DNA of 64,000 bases from Hexactinellida sp. DTS-2022. Lineage: Eukaryota > Porifera > Hexactinellida. Position numbers and translations under genes: made by a program. Under the pieces are notes generated by a model. It was not told where the DNA came from. It saw only the letters and a list, made by a program, of their open reading frames with translations, and did not search any database. Location of the stretch: contig JAPNXP010000017.1 of the NCBI GenBank assembly GCA_028753945.1, positions 496,001 to 560,000 on the forward strand, in the 5' to 3' direction. Below, one piece after another: positions 44,101 to 53,638 of this stretch (positions are counted from its first letter, which is position 1; each line of letters opens with the position of its first letter).

Positions 44101-44610
44101 GACGAATATATGTTTGAGGGAGGTGATGTCTTCTCGATGAAGCGCGTTTATCCATTTCTGCCGCAATTCAGGCGGTTCGGTAGGAAGCTTGAATACAGGA
44201 ATATAAGGACTCTGTGGGTAATAGTTGCTATTACAATTGGGTGCAGAACATTTGTTCGGCATGGTCAAGAAGCTAATAATAAAAGAAATGGATAAACAGG
44301 GTTATATAGACGAAAAAATTCATAAATGTTTTCTTAAACAGTCCTAGTATAAATGGATATAATTATTACAATTTTCAATTGTACGTAGCAAAGAATGAAC
44401 TAAATAGGAAATGTTTTATAATATATTTAAGATGTGTATAAATATTATGGGTGATCAAAATATTTTTTTCACAACCACAATGATTAAAGTTGACAGCAGA
44501 CATAATTAGAAACTATGCCACGAAATTTGAGAAACTTAGTCAATGACTTCGTTTCCATCCTTGGTCAACATTTCACATTCACTTGTCAGGCCTGAGTTTA
44601 GTAGGCTATG
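41112..44610 (-). mobile_element. P-like DNA transposon, 3499 bp, apparently intact
   Basis: Left CATAGCCTACTAAACTCAGG and right CCTGAGTTTAGTAGGCTATG are perfect inverted ends. Imperfect similarity continues inward (GACAA; ATGGA(A/T)G-AAACGAAGTCAT on each side, to about 41168 and 44540). TATGAGG is duplicated at 41105-41111 and 44611-44617. It carries one long minus-strand reading frame. It sits in intron 2 of the TLCD3-like gene, antisense to it. Confidence 0.92.
41371..44262 (-). CDS. P element/THAP9-like transposase, intact
   Basis: 963 codons, uninterrupted, from ATG (44262-44260) to TAA (41371). THAP domain at the N terminus: C5, C10, C55 and H58 form the C2CH set, with KLP near 26-28 and AIPCFL near 92-97. 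A leucine-containing linker precedes an RNase H-like core, with MDEIHVTSDVSYKGGEIIG (Asp near 373), a CTDN motif (Asp near 455), FDFVHILKTIRNNW (about 492-505) and TDPLEHHFGLYRM (Glu near 710), the positions at which P/THAP9 transposases keep their acidic residues. Length is close to THAP9. The two codons upstream of this ATG (TTG ACC) are in frame but not a likely start. A promoter was not identified. Functional state can only be inferred from the open frame and intact ends. Confidence 0.92.
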   Translation of the reverse strand: MPNKCSAPNCNSNYYPQSPYIPVFKLPTEPPELRQKWINALHREDITSLKHIFVCLKHFREEDVEQTYKLQNADGSITEIPRGQPKLRKGAIPCFLPDCPSYYSAPSSRDHRFSFESKQEDQFTMALQLSRESRMAEEAKYHIKTLEELVEKLPLQTLPSNWLYWLSADGEVHFVTLSKSHHNISVQSSLTINSTLDVKAFRKEENITLSLTQINDIRQIEVFLTEIGNATTLPSPSDSIQQHIEKARYQISKAISKLEVSISPSLDSQDSIDNSSRLARLQFITCQLENSIVSKTRRRYNIITQVLALKSHLISPSCYNYLQSLDCLALPHYHTLEKLYSSFGLDSEYITYLNQAAVNFSPQEKNVIVQMDEIHVTSDVSYKGGEIIGSCLNPDDPIKTVFAIMVSSLHKKWSTVVRLVPLSTTRAKDIHPIIVQVIDDIEKCGLLVQVLCTDNYPLNVNVFKLFSSDQKTLQPLVSHPTSEKRSLILMFDFVHILKTIRNNWLNLKNENQVFIYPSFEDFYPTSTKFPLTLQKASFNDIRLIYKLEQNNIAKMAPRLTTKACWPSKLERQNVKLALRVFHESTSSALKIFNESRPDQFKCQTSDFIDIVVKMWKIFNINRPNKDVRFKDEYSKQLVLNDPRFELCHQIVNWLDAWRSLPGKEGKLSPQTFTSFKHTCLALPILVNHLTSQCGFAYVLTYFLQTDPLEHHFGLYRMMSGSNYHVSYSQILETERRLKISSILKLFSQQSSSKESNLHNFIKCFSSIELDHDNNQVDLEPFLSKLQDLSNIVLDKHTLQSLAFIAGYCVHQYLKRSQNCRSCRDFLTVDKELLFDPEETTIYKLIDIMDRGSLKWPSDTAFNSIVLVWRIIMTLKQCVDVWNLFVGFKPRKTLIEISIRFLENDSSEYWRNRCLICNTEGWDIARKLLLVASNCLISNMVKNYNSFVASRGEDSRKLKKLKIK

Positions 44611-44810
44611 TATGAGGGTATTATACAGGAATTTAATTTAATTCTCCTAATTGCCCTAAGGTCACTATAGTAGGAATTTTGTACGCCTAAAGGTTAGTTT
44701 TATTTTACTCTATGGGAATTAGGCAGTTTTGGCTCTTTAAACGCAAACAAATCCAAATTTATACGCCTCTAAGCGTATGGCGCGCTCCTGGATAAAACCC
44801 TGATCATATG

Positions 44811-44940
44811 GCAAGTCTTTACCTTTATAATATAAGAAAGCCATTACTATTGTATGATTTCATACGATTTTGATGCAAAGTTAATATATTGGGTAAATAA
44901 ATATACATAAACCACTTCAAATCACACAACTAGACACAAG
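44811..44940. other. Old integrase flank
   Basis: 44811-44850 continues the minus-strand integrase remnant (…KTC, zinc-finger part). The rest is unassigned. Confidence 0.4.
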
Positions 44941-45065
44941 TACACTAACCGGCCAAAAGTAATTGAACAACAATAATTTGTATTCATACATTCATGTTTC
45001 TAGTAGCATATTAACATTTGTAAATGCTTCACATTGGATGTGAGCGTCGTGTTTAAATTTGTCTT

Positions 45066-45562
45066 TAAGACTAACACGAACACGAAACATGTGACACGAA
45101 CACGAATTCCGCCACACCAATATGTCACAACATGAACACGAAACACGAAACATAAACACGAAACACGTACGCCAACACGAAACACGAACACGAAACACGA
45201 ACGTCAACACGAAACACGAATATCAACACGAAATACTATAAAGTTGGAAAAATTAAATGAATATATATAATGAATTAGGATCATAGCATACTAATATTAT
45301 ACAATAACTTGTTTACCACAAGTATTGTATAATTTTAATAACAAAACCCCTATGAAACTTTATCCGAACACAATGCAAACACGACACGATACATGAACTT
45401 TGAACACGGAATCGACACGAACACGAAAATCTTTGCCCAACACGACACGAACACGACACGAGACATGAACTTTGAACACGAACACGACACGAACAGGAAA
45501 CGAAAACTTGGCCTAACACGACACGAACACGAATTCGTGTCGTGTCGTGTTCGTGTCTTATC
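45066..45562. repeat. ACACGAAC-rich insertion
   Basis: Dense ACACGAA/CACGACACGAAC words on the plus strand, with the complement TTCGTGTCGTGTCGTGTTCGTGTC at the right end (45533-45557), so the ends are inverted. Cys- or Arg-rich frames across it are low-complexity artefacts. Confidence 0.55.
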
Positions 45563-45689
45563 GTTCGGCTCTACTTCACATGGATGTTGACATTAAACGA
45601 TATGTTAATAAAATAAAGTATAATAATTTTTGAAATTACATATTTTTGGATGTAGTAAACTCATTAATTATAAGATGAGATTACTTATA

Positions 45690-45803
45690 CAGCGATCATC
45701 CGTATCACCGATCATCGGCGTTTGAATTAAAAAACACCATCGGTAGAAACTAGCCAGGTTATTTAATACAAACGCCGATGATCGATGCTATCGATGATCG
45801 CTG
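45690..45803. mobile_element. 114-bp TA-flanked MITE, CAGCGATCATC ends
   Basis: CAGCGATCATC at the left and GATGATCGCTG at the right, TA on both sides (45688-45689, 45804-45805). A second GATCATCGGCGTTTG word occurs in both halves. Confidence 0.75.
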
Positions 45804-46000
45804 TATAAGTAAATTCTTATAAAATTAGCTAATTAAATTTATAATTTCTGAAGATTTTCAAGCAATTAAAATATACTAATTATGATTTAAGATTTGAATA
45901 TCACATGCTCGAATTTCTCTAGGTGCATAATTTCTATTAATTACGATTATTTTTCACTGAGATAAAGCCACATTACCTTTTGTGCTACTTGTGCCACAAG

Positions 46001-46214
46001 CAGGCTTGGGGCTGATTACGATTACAATCGTAATCGATTGTAATCGATTACAACATTTCTGAAATAGTAATCGTAATCACTCACTAGTAATCATTCCCAA
46101 CCTAAACTTGGGGTTGATTACGATTATAATCGTAATCGATTGTAATCGATTACAACATTTCCTGTAATCGTAATCGTATTCGTAATCACTCACTAATAAT
46201 CAGCCCCTGATCTG
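46001..46214. mobile_element. 214-bp hAT MITE, CAGGCTTGGGGCTGATTACG
   Basis: CAGGCTTGGGGCTGATTA at the left and TAATCAGCCCCTGATCTG at the right. GCCACAAG is duplicated at 45993-46000 and 46215-46222. The ATTACGATTAC...AATCGATT interior is tandemly duplicated. Confidence 0.88.
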
Positions 46215-46416
46215 GCCACAAGTGGCAGAAGGCACCACTTCTTAGTTATTGGATAAAAATGATAAAATCCTAATATTATGATATTTATAAAAATATCAAG
46301 ATATTTAATGTCATTTGAGAGTACATAGTTTGAGCAGCCTTTAATCGCAAACGAGAAGTAGTATATTGTATCAGGAATATAATTCCTGTTGTTCAAATAG
46401 TTTTGGTGGCTTAGTA

Positions 46417-46790
46417 TACATTTAGTTACAATGTATCATACCCTTTAAAATGATTCAAAATTAAAATAGCGCACATAGTAATAAATAAAGTTCAATTGAA
46501 ACCAGATAGGTTGGTAAATTTGACATCCAACGAACGAAAACAAAAATTATGTAGAAAGTATGGAGTCATTCGCGTGGCATATCTCTAAAAGGTGACCGGC
46601 CAAAATTTAGAAGTGGTCCTGCCAAAAATGGACTCTCCTTTATCATAATGTCACATTAAATGAAAAGTGGTCCGGCAATGACCGGACAGCGTGCTACCTA
46701 TGAAAGTTTACCGAATAATTAAATTCACATATTCTCTAACGTCTTGGGAAATGCATGCCCATGTGTATTTTTGTTGTACTGAATGTATAA
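46417..46790. other. Unassigned intron sequence
   Basis: GGTGACCGGCCAAAATTT (46591-) and GTGGTCCGGCAATGACCGGAC (46664-) suggest an eroded MITE; no boundary placed. Confidence 0.3.
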
Positions 46791-46792
46791 AA

Positions 46793-47138
46793 CAGTACAC
46801 CCTCGCTAATCCGAAACCCGCTAATCCGAACCCCGCTAATCCGAACCCTCGCTAATCCGAACAGGAGAAACAAAAATATTCTTCTAATAAATGTGGGAAA
46901 AAATCATAAATTGCAATGGAAGTATAAAAAATAAGTCTCAGGCAAGTATTTTAAGGAGTACACTAGATGTTAAATGCGGATTAACAAGGTTTATACAAGT
47001 TTGGTTCGGATTATCGAGATTCTCATTTATAGATGCCCATAGAAAATGCATTACTTCGCTAATCCGGACGAATTCACTAATCGGAACAGAAGATTTTTGA
47101 ATCGGAACACCTCTGTTCGGATTAGCGAGGGTGTACTG
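46793..47138. mobile_element. 346-bp pogo-type MITE, CTCGCTAATCCGAA
   Basis: CAGTACACCCTCGCTAATCCGAA and its complement bound the element. The right flank is TA, the left flank AA (probably mutated). GCTAATCCGAA repeats follow the left end. Confidence 0.8.
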
Positions 47139-47516
47139 TAGTATTTATCCCGAGATTACCGACTTCGTCATGGAACTTTTCATAGATGGTGTCCAATTCA
47201 GACTGCAATGGAACTGCCAAATCTGTTTATGTGCCTAACAGCTTTAACTCTCTGAAGGGAGAATTAAATTGAACCATGGATATTTAATAATATTCTAGGC
47301 GGTAAGCAAGTCAATATTATCTTTATAAGTCTGTTGGAATATCCAATAAATAGGAAGCTTCCTCCCCCTAATACTTCATTGTGAAAAGATTATTGAAATA
47401 AATACAATGGGGTAATGCTGTAAGAACTAATACAACTGTGAAATAATCATAACCATTTATGACATGTAAAAAGTAAATATAGGCTTCGAAATTTACTGAG
47501 AAATATGTGCTGTATT
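47139..47516. other. Unassigned intron sequence
   Basis: A weak coding-like stretch (47160-47280) has no recognisable motif. Nothing else. Confidence 0.35.
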
Positions 47517-47740
47517 TCCAAACTTAGCAAAGCTAGCCGCTATTGTGGTAGTGTTACCAGTGACAACTGCAACAGTAGAAAGGAGTTTCAGCATTTTGGA
47601 GTTAAAAAAATCAGGCTTCGCTCTCGGATGAGTGAATAAAAACTTGATTATTGTATGTGTATCTGTATTGAAGTCCTGAAAATCAATCTGATGAAAATTT
47701 GGAGGCAGTATTGGAGCATTATAAAGGAGTTAAATACGAT
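47517..47740 (+). pseudogene. hAT transposase C-terminal dimerisation fragment
   Basis: Translation gives FPNLAKLAAIVVVLPVTTAT, then VERSFSILE and KKSGF, then frame loss near RSRMSE-equivalent sequence. The LPVTTATVERSFS signature is that of the hAT family dimerisation region. Only about 50 residues; no termini nearby. Confidence 0.8.
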
Positions 47741-47769
47741 TACGAAAAATACATTATGAAAACAGTTGT

Positions 47770-48120
47770 TGGTAGCAAATCTTCCATCTATTATTAAATC
47801 CAATATAGAATTATATGCTGACGACACAACAATTTCAACGCTAGGACATTCTATAATAGAAGTTGAATCTAACTTACATAGGCGGCGAATAATCTCAGGA
47901 GATGGTGTAATGAAAATAAATGGCCATAAATTGTATTAAAACTAAGGTGATGTTGATTGCTACTTATAAAATACTATTACTTCTTCCAAGCACCAATTTT
48001 AATATAACATTAGACAACTTCACTATCGAAAATATAAGCGTGTTCAAAATTCTTGGCGTATCTATAGATAATAACCTTTCTTGGCAGAGTCATTCACACA
48101 TTATGTTTCATCCATAGTGT
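47770..48120 (+). pseudogene. Non-LTR retrotransposon reverse transcriptase fragment
   Basis: IELYADDTTIST (YADD at 47814-47825) is the RT catalytic box. It is followed, after a frameshift, by KTKVMLI...ILGVSIDNNLSWQSHSHI, the usual downstream LINE RT segment. It is 5'-truncated, with at least one frameshift. A weak ELKRFGHVLR-like block at 48840-48870 could be another scrap of a LINE. The clade cannot be assigned. Confidence 0.75.
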
Positions 48121-48478
48121 TTAGAAGAATATACAAATCGTTATAATTTTAGATGAAATCCACTATGACTCTATACAAAGACCGCTTACCGAAAATTTAT
48201 GTTATAACTTTTATTTTCATAATTATGTTCTTGATGGAACTGAGAGAAACTGACCTTACAATTGGATAACTTTTTGATATGTTTGTCTGTTTTGCAATAG
48301 GACAAAGACAATTAATATATATTAATAGCTGATTTAAAGTTAATGTCCTTGTATCCTGCAGTTACCCAAATTCTAAAAGGGTAACACATAGTATTTGTAA
48401 ATATTTTCCATTGCATTTGTTTGATTTTTTGATAATTATTTCAGAAGACTGGTTCATTCTTAATTGTTACCTTTTTAG

Positions 48479-48686
48479 ATCGAAGCTGTTCAAGCCATTC
48501 ATCTCATTCATCCTTCCATATTTTTTTTATGATTTTGTCGCTATGTTTCTTTCTCATATCTCATTTATATTTTACGAAAACAATCGTAATCCAAATGTAC
48601 TACACTTTATAAATCATAATTATGTGATTGTTCTGCATCATCTTGCAATAATTTTACTAGGTTATCCTATTGCTCTAAATATAATG
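48479..48686 (+). CDS. TLCD3: TLCD3/FAM57-like TLC-domain protein, exon 3
   Basis: A 208-base exon between TGTTACCTTTTTAG (acceptor) and ATG|GTAAGC (strong donor). Its first base A completes the AG|A arginine codon (residue 71) from exon 2; it then encodes residues 72-140 and ends in phase 0. It contains the TLC-domain hallmark ILPYFFYDFVAMFLSH (D89), a loop ENNRNPNVLHF, and NHNYVIVLHHLAIILLGYPI with the His-His pair at 124-125. The PYFxYDxxAM motif and the later HH are typical of TLCD3/FAM57 rather than of ceramide synthases. The last part of the TLC domain is not encoded here, and I could not find the next exon in the window. Confidence 0.75.
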
Positions 48687-49100
48687 GTAAGCAATTTGAT
48701 ATACCCTATTATTTGTCTTCTTTACATTGCCAAATTGTCTTCTGTTTGCTTAATAACTTATTAAAATAGGCATTCTTATTGATTACTTACCAGGAGATAA
48801 ATGGTATAATTATAAGAAAAGGCCGTAGGCCCGAGTTAAAAAGGTTTGGACATGTTTTGCGCTTTCCCACGATGATATATATTAATATGATAGCAAAATT
48901 ACTAACTAATTTTCTATGCTTACACATTCAAATTGAATGGCGTTTGAAATTTCACATCTATGTGGCCTTTCAAACGGTACGTAACATTTCCAGAGTAGAG
49001 GGTGTCATGGAAAATCTGACACACGGACGTAACGCAGGTTTATCTCTCCTTGATCTCATTTATACTAATTTTCTGACATTATCCCTGAATCGCATATATA
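48687..49100. other. Start of intron 3
   Basis: AT-rich, with no bounded element apart from the LINE-like scrap noted above. Confidence 0.4.
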
Positions 49101-49201
49101 CTTTCGACTCCGCTTAATAGAGTCACCGGTTAATAAAATTCTCCGCTTAATGGGGTCAAAGCAACCTGGTCCCGAGGTGACTCTATTAGCGAATTCGACT
49201 G
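49101..49201. mobile_element. 101-bp pogo-type MITE
   Basis: TTTCGACTCCGCTTAATAGAGTCACC at the left and GGTGACTCTATTAGCGAATTCGACTG at the right; TA flanks the left end. TCCGCTTAATgGGGTC repeats internally. Confidence 0.7.
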
Positions 49202-50342
49202 TGTATCGCAATGATTTCTGAAATATTTATTGATAATCTTATGTAAGTATTAATTTTATAATTACTCTGAACATGACTGATTAAATCGTTAAAGCTCAAT
49301 AATATATTTCAAAATATGATTTAATTTAGAGGGCCCATGCATTACATGGCTCACTTAAATCGGCCACGGAGGGCCATGAAAACTTTCTTATACTATACCT
49401 TTGTGAAAATAAATAGGTCATTAAAATACGAAGGGCGCAATGGTCCGTTTTTTATTGGAAGTCTGAAATTTTATCCTCAATGTGTCTAGTATGATTCAAA
49501 CCTACTCCTTTTTAACCTTGCGAACCAATTCTAGTTTTACATTTTATATTCCTATTTTAGATTTGTTACATAAATTCCGGCGTTGGCCAAATGAACTAGT
49601 TAACTCAAGTATAATGTTTTTTTCTTGTTATCGACAAAATGGTGCTACACTTGTGAATTTTAAAGAAAAATCGTGCTACACTCATGAAGTTCAAATCACA
49701 TTCCAAAATATATCTAAGAGTGTAAAGAACTTTGTCAGAATCCTCTGGACAAGAGGGTTGGCTTCAACCGTGAGAAGACCTGGACCGTTGATCATCACCA
49801 CTCCTCCCTTCCGGTTTTGTTGAGTTCTACTGTCCACGGTTTTGTAGTACTTTTGTCTAAGCTTGAATCGTGCGACTCTACGATAGCTTCGTTTCCGCAG
49901 CACAATAAAGCACGACAGGTGCATGAAGTAGCGTTTAACTCAATTTTGGTTCATGAGTGTGTAATCTGTCGGGACTTTGCGCAATATTTCTAAAAAACTC
50001 AGTAAGTTAACTTTAAGATTTCAGTGCTTAAGTCCACTATGTCACCATTATGTGTTAAGTGCCCTGACTAGTGCAAGTTTTTAGCTGGTAATAACTTGAT
50101 AAGGAAATTGTCGTATAAATAGCTTCGAAAGACGATTTAGTGTCACTATGTTTATAACTAGACTCAGACAGCTGATGGGAGTCGAACGAGGAGTCACTAG
50201 ATAGGTTTAGAACTAAATTTGACAAAGGAATTTGTCACATTTTTAAGACATTATTGCGTTGCTAGGGATATAAACTATGGGGAAATTACACCTTAAACGA
50301 CGGGGAATTGCATGTGGAGAACGAATCTGGTCGTTAAAAGTT
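49202..50342. other. Unassigned sequence
   Basis: Frames are open on both strands between 49480 and 49925. The minus-strand one (49924-49691) is basic, but I do not recognise it and see no clear splice context. Confidence 0.3.
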
Positions 50343-50350
50343 GACTAGAG

Positions 50351-51130
50351 TAGAGATGCACCGGATCCACTTTTTTTGGTTCCGGCCGGAACCGAATTTA
50401 CCGGAACGGATCCGCTTTTGCATATTCCATCAGTCTAATACAGGCTTGTTAGATGATATGAACACGATGTAGGGAATACAAAACTCTAATATATCATACG
50501 ATAAGATTAAATTATTATAGTTGTCACGTACACACTTAATCAAAATGCTAACTTAGTCCAGTTTACAGTTTTTAAGTACGTACCAACCGAAATATAATAG
50601 ATATATTTACTAGAGAATAAAATCGGTAGGTCTTATCCGAGGAACTTCTTATCCGATTAGGTATTAACCGAATTATTTATAATGCATTTGATAGGGGAGA
50701 AAATCGATATTATAGAATAGTGCGTATTATCCGAGAGTACGTCTTAAGACTTAAGCCGAGTAGTAACTAAGCGAGTTCCACTGTAAGTAATTGTCTATTC
50801 AAAATAATACATTTTTTAAGCAATCCAGATCAAACTTGAGTTTGATGTTTCTTATCCATATTTTCCTCAATCTGTCAATCAAAGATATTTAAATAGTTTA
50901 TGTCTCCTATTACTTCATAAAATTAAAATTAATTTGAATTGGCGTAGAGTATGTCACTATTGAATAGTTTTTGTAAGTAATTAGAGGTTACTTATTGATT
51001 AATAGAATCATTAAATAGTTGATACGCATACAGATTCGGATCCGGTGGATCCGGTAACCTCATCTCGGATCCGGCCAGATCCCGGATCCACCACAAATGG
51101 AGAAATCATGCCGGATCCGGTGCACCTCTA
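50351..51130. mobile_element. 780-bp hAT element, TAGAGATGCACCGGATC
   Basis: TAGAGATGCACCGGATC and GATCCGGTGCACCTCTA are inverted ends. GACTAGAG is duplicated at 50343-50350 and 51131-51138. GGATCCGG/CCGGAACC words crowd both ends. A pogo-like right end (GAGTTCCACTGTA, 50773-50785) within it suggests a further nested scrap. No transposase. Confidence 0.92.
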
Positions 51131-51138
51131 GACTAGAG

Positions 51139-51490
51139 TTGATTTTGCAAATTTTCGCTTTTTGGAAAATACCAGAGATTTAGTAGAGAGCCGGAATTTT
51201 AAAAATCCAAGATTACTTCGAAAATGTATCCGTTCGTCGCGGGGCCTTGGAAATTTTTTTGTTGCCACTAAAATGAAGTAGATTTTTATCTTAATTCTGT
51301 TTTACGAATTATTACACTCTTGTTTGTCATAATTATATAGATTTTTTGTGTTATGCTACCTACTAATTGAAATATGCCACTACGTAGTTCAGTTGCGTCG
51401 TGCTTGAATCCATTCTGGGGGGGGGGGCACAGGAAATTTGGCCCATAGAGCATGACGCCACTGACGTAGTTGTTCGGCTCCAAAATGTAG
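51139..51490. other. Unassigned sequence
   Basis: A run of 11 G (51418-51428) and otherwise nothing recognised. Confidence 0.35.
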
Positions 51491-51778
51491 GCTAACTACA
51501 AATCAGATGACCGGTTCGCGCATTTCAAGATGCACAAGAAACCAGACCACTCAGACAAGCTTTATTCGGGCAATTTTTCAGAGAAGAGACACACCGGTTC
51601 CCAATGGATGCGATACATTTCGCAACATTGCACGTGTGAATCTAAAGCTGAAAGATATTTTTCACATGTTTATCAACCAGGATTTCCCTCCTACTATTCT
51701 CAATTTGTCACTTGCACAGTAGTCTCGACTCAGCGGAAGATGAATTGTTTTCATACAAAGAAGAAAAGGAGAATTTAA
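51491..51778 (+). CDS. Exon-like open frame, Cys-containing, unrecognised
   Basis: After a TGTAG that could be an acceptor, one frame stays open for about 95 codons to TAA at 51776. Its central part reads QHCTCESKAERYFSHV, then PGFPSYYSQFVTC. The C-x-C-E ... GFPxYxxxVxC spacing is loosely like cystine-knot proteins of the Trunk/PTTH type, but this is a weak impression. A second frame is open over much of the same span (51491-51722), so chance cannot be excluded. There is no start codon context and no link to the TLCD3-like gene. Confidence 0.25.
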   Translation, partial: ANYKSDDRFAHFKMHKKPDHSDKLYSGNFSEKRHTGSQWMRYISQHCTCESKAERYFSHVYQPGFPSYYSQFVTCTVVSTQRKMNCFHTKKKRRI

Positions 51779-52242
51779 GATTTTAGGAAATGCAAGCTAA
51801 GTTCTCATTTCTTTTCCCTCCCTGAAAATTGGTCATTATGGTATCCCTATGAATATAGCTTGATACGTCCTCGTAAAGACTATAGCATCATGGTAGGCGC
51901 TACTTGTTTGTAAATTTGATCTTCTGTTCACGCCAGTGTAAGGTTTATTCTCCACTTTCGATAAATTCTCTAAGTGGGTGGGTGGTAGGATATACTCTTC
52001 CTGCATCGGCGTAGCACGCGGTATTTTGCCCCACTTGTGTCACAAGTGCCGCTTTGACAGGAACCAAATGCCTCTACATTGATATGAGTTAGTTAAAATA
52101 TCATACTATGGTTACTATCGTTATATACTTGAAAACCTATTGTTTTCAGGTAATGTTATGTCGATATTTGAAGAGGTATATGTATCCCTGTCAACAGCCA
52201 CTTGTGGCACAAATTTCAGATTTTCAAAAGTAAAGTTATGTA
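51779..52242. other. Unassigned sequence
   Basis: CCCCACTTGTGTCACAAGTG (52030-) and CCACTTGTGGCACAA (52199-) resemble the interior word of the Tc1-like family at 10677 and 44943; a degraded copy may be present. Confidence 0.35.
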
Positions 52243-52537
52243 CAGTAGAATTTCGTTAGTACGATTACCAGCCAGGGGACCATCAATATGCGTTCGTTCG
52301 CCTTATCCGTTGTAAGCGCATTATGGGGACCCCAGTGTTTTGGGCCCCCTGGGCTTTAAAACATTAGCGATATGGGGACGGGGTTCCTAAAACATTAGGA
52401 ATTTAGGGACAGGGGCCCTAAAACGCTGGGGTCCTCGAAGCGCGCTTACACCGGGATTCCTATTAACCAATATGATTGTGTTGAAAAGGCTTTGAAGGGA
52501 CTGTATTAACTGTGTTATTACTAACGAGCTTCTACTG
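52243..52537. mobile_element. 295-bp pogo-type MITE
   Basis: CAGTAGAATTTCGTTAGTAC and ACTAACGAGCTTCTACTG ends, TA at 52241-52242 and 52538-52539. GGGGACC/GGGGACGGGG-rich centre with AAAACATTAG and AAAACGCTGG repeats. Confidence 0.8.
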
Positions 52538-52539
52538 TA

Positions 52540-53638
52540 TTATACGTACGTATATTAAGTTTGAAAGTTCAATTTAGTTGGGGGGGGGCTTTGGCGCTAA
52601 TATTTTCAAGTTAGTTATTAGTATATTTCTGAATTAATTTAAGATAAGAGTTTGTTTGATTCCATTAGGTATTGCGTCTGCCCCATGCGAAATTTGTGCC
52701 CTGAGATTTTTCTTAACTTTGTGATGATATATCTAAACTTTGGATTAACATTTGGAATATTTTGAGACTCAGCCCTCATACAAGTCTCATAGCCCCACCC
52801 ACTATCGCTTTATGGCTACAGGCCTGTATCAATGCTTGTAGAATAAAACTAATTAAATGAGTTTCAATTAATTCTTAATTTATTCTAAATACAGACTATC
52901 ACAGCGAACCCCAACCTTTTTCAAGCGTGGACCCCTTTAGCAAATACCAAACTATCTGTAGACCTCCTCCCATTGCCCGTAATACAAATTTAGAGATTTT
53001 GTCGACCCCTTACTTCCATCCGTGGACCCAATTTCAGAACTGCTGCTCTATAAGATGTTTGTTAAGTGAAGAGTTCCTCTGACGAATTCTACTGAAATTC
53101 CAAGTTTAACTCCTAATCTCATTACATTCCAGAGAGACTCTATATCTCTATATTGTTTAATGTTACACTTAGCTCATTGTGTCTTGTATATTTATTTAAT
53201 GATTTAATTAACTATGTAGTGTTAGTTCAAATCTTCACTAACTACTATTAGGGATTTAATTAATATCAGAAGGGGAACAAGATATTAGAAAAACCTAAGA
53301 AATATGCATCAACAGTGTAATCTGACTGTAAACATTGACAAATTTTATTATACATAATGTATTAGCTTTATTATCGAATATTATATACTAAGTATTACTA
53401 ACTCGTTAAACCAATCCATGGTCCAAAAAAACATGAGTGCCATTGCCTTAGTATATTAGAAAGCTATGCCCTCGCTGATCCCAAAATTGTTGCATAAAAT
53501 AGTTCAACCTTAAATAATTCAAACTGTAGATTATCTGAACCTTTTTGACTGGTTCCAAAAAGTTAGGGTAATCAAGGTTGCTCTGTAAATGAATGGACTA
53601 TATATTTTGGTAATTTGGAAACTTTCCATAAGATGATG
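52540..53638. other. Unassigned sequence
   Basis: A GTTGGGGGGGGGCTTTGG G-run (52578-) and CCCCAACCTTTTTCAAGCGTGG (52910-), a hAT-like word, are the only oddities. Confidence 0.35.

Larger units (their letters stand above)
41101..44810. mobile_element. hAT MITE split by the P-like element
   Basis: The MITE is AGG (41109-41111) plus 44618-44802. Together these read AGGGTATTATACAGGAATT...CTCCTGGATAAAACCCTG, a member of the 185-bp CAGGnTTnATCCAGG family. ATCATATG is duplicated at 41101-41108 and 44803-44810. The P-like element landed three bases inside its left end. Confidence 0.88.
44943..46416. mobile_element. Tc1-like element enlarged by three insertions
   Basis: CACTAACCGGCCAAAAGTAA after TA at 44941 and AATAGTTTTGGTGGCTTAGTA before TA at 46417 are degraded inverted ends of the family at 10677-11245. 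The interior shares TTGTGCCACAAGTGGCA with that copy. It contains an ACACGA-rich repeat (45066-45562), a 114-bp MITE (45690-45803) and a hAT MITE (46001-46214). Confidence 0.7.

Noticed and set aside
44992..45590. Cys/Arg/Val-rich frames across the ACACGAAC region
   Set aside because: Low-complexity translation of a short repeated word on both strands.
48445..48478. An earlier acceptor (TTATTTCAG, 48444) for exon 3
   Set aside because: It would leave the wrong phase after exon 2 and run into a stop. The TTTTTAG at 48478 fits the phase exactly and has a better pyrimidine tract.
49691..49924. Bas­ic minus-strand frame of 77 codons
   Set aside because: No recognisable domain or splice sites, and the plus strand is open over the same span.
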